Shown: piece after piece, positions 63,951 through 64,000 of the stretch
How the letters are laid out: the number at the start of each line of letters is the position of its first letter
Numbering within the stretch: position 1 is the stretch's first letter
NCBI GenBank assembly: GCA_030654835.1
Contig: JAURWS010000013.1
Coordinates: 31,829 to 95,828 of the forward strand
Origin: Gammaproteobacteria bacterium
Lineage (GTDB): Bacteria > Pseudomonadota > Gammaproteobacteria > Pseudomonadales > Pseudohongiellaceae
DNA: 64,000 bases
Direction of reading: 5' to 3'
Notes under the pieces: model-generated
Database searches by the model: none
Told to the model about the DNA's origin: nothing
The model's input: only the letters and a program-made list of their open reading frames with translations
Translations under genes and position numbers: made by a program

Positions 63951-63978
63951 TTGCCAAGATTGAGCAAGTGCGTATAAT
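63951..63978 (+). promoter_or_regulatory. Stable-RNA (rRNA-type) promoter P2
   Basis: TTGCCA at 63951-63956 and TATAAT at 63973-63978, again with a 16-base spacer and a GCGCGG discriminator. It lies 114 bases after P1, the tandem arrangement common before 16S rRNA genes. Between them is AGATTT-CA-AAATCT (63933-63946), a small inverted repeat. No rRNA sequence is yet visible by the window end. Confidence 0.8.
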
Positions 63979-64000
63979 GCGCGGCCTCCCAGCCACGAAG

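Noticed and set aside
1..64000. Phage, transposon, CRISPR, toxin-antitoxin or secondary-metabolite clusters
   Set aside because: No transposase, integrase, cas, repeat-spacer array, toxin-antitoxin pair or synthase gene was seen; genes are overwhelmingly housekeeping.

Overview
The window is a GC-rich (roughly 55-58% by eye) stretch of a gammaproteobacterial chromosome, with dense, mostly housekeeping genes. Several gene strings follow the order I know from Pseudomonas aeruginosa: proA-nadD-rsfS-rlmH-mrdA-rodA-rlpA-dacA-ybeD-lipB-lipA; holA/lptE and corC-ybeY-phoH-miaB-DUF1820; pilVWX-fimT-thiO-pilR-pilS; and bamD-rluD-pgeF-clpB. Together with a class II IlvC under IlvY, a FadE-type dehydrogenase and a Delta9 desaturase, this suggests a free-living, probably marine, Pseudomonadales/Cellvibrionales-like bacterium. 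A Pseudohongiella-type organism is a guess, not a demonstration. No phage, transposase, CRISPR, tRNA or rRNA body was found, although the right end carries two strong stable-RNA promoters.

Layout. 0-2 kb: start of serC and all of serA (minus strand), separated by two copies of a 65-bp element, each inside its own long palindrome. 2-4 kb: metallo-hydrolase, GIY-YIG protein and a small membrane protein. 4-14.7 kb: proline synthesis, NAD synthesis, ribosome maturation, the rod-shape/elongation cell-wall module (PBP2, RodA, RlpA, PBP5) and lipoate synthesis. 14.7-24.6 kb: an accessory block that interrupts the conserved order, with a cyclophilin, class V aminotransferase, GST, flavoprotein, a membrane class III cyclase-like protein facing an orphan 208-aa gene, DUF4404 and FadE. 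24.6-30.7 kb: holA, lptE, corC, ybeY, phoH, miaB (minus) and DUF1820. 30.8-36 kb: aminotransferase, SrkA kinase, TlpA thioredoxin, desaturase, SlyX and a membrane-anchored cold-shock-domain protein. 36-39.5 kb: glycine-zipper protein and a PepSY/response-regulator/kinase set. 39.5-47.6 kb: TSUP transporter, minor pilins PilV/W/X and FimT, ThiO, and PilR/PilS. 47.7-56 kb: nadE, gmhA, bamD, rluD, pgeF and heat-shock-regulated clpB. 56-61 kb: ilvI-ilvH, then ilvC divergent from its activator ilvY. 61-64 kb: pssA, msrP-msrQ and tandem rRNA-type promoters running off the window.

The least ordinary features are non-coding. One is the pair of palindromic elements at 200-558, which share a core but have unrelated arms. 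The other is a recurring pattern of short tandem duplications or triplications (10-16 bp units, 2-4 copies) placed at gene boundaries in at least eight loci; these touch a Shine-Dalgarno site, a start codon, a stop codon and a promoter region. Among proteins, the membrane cyclase-like protein with altered active-site residues, its unrecognised divergent neighbour, and the two-helix membrane anchor fused to a cold-shock domain deserve the most attention. All functions are assigned by reading sequence and motifs; no database search was possible.
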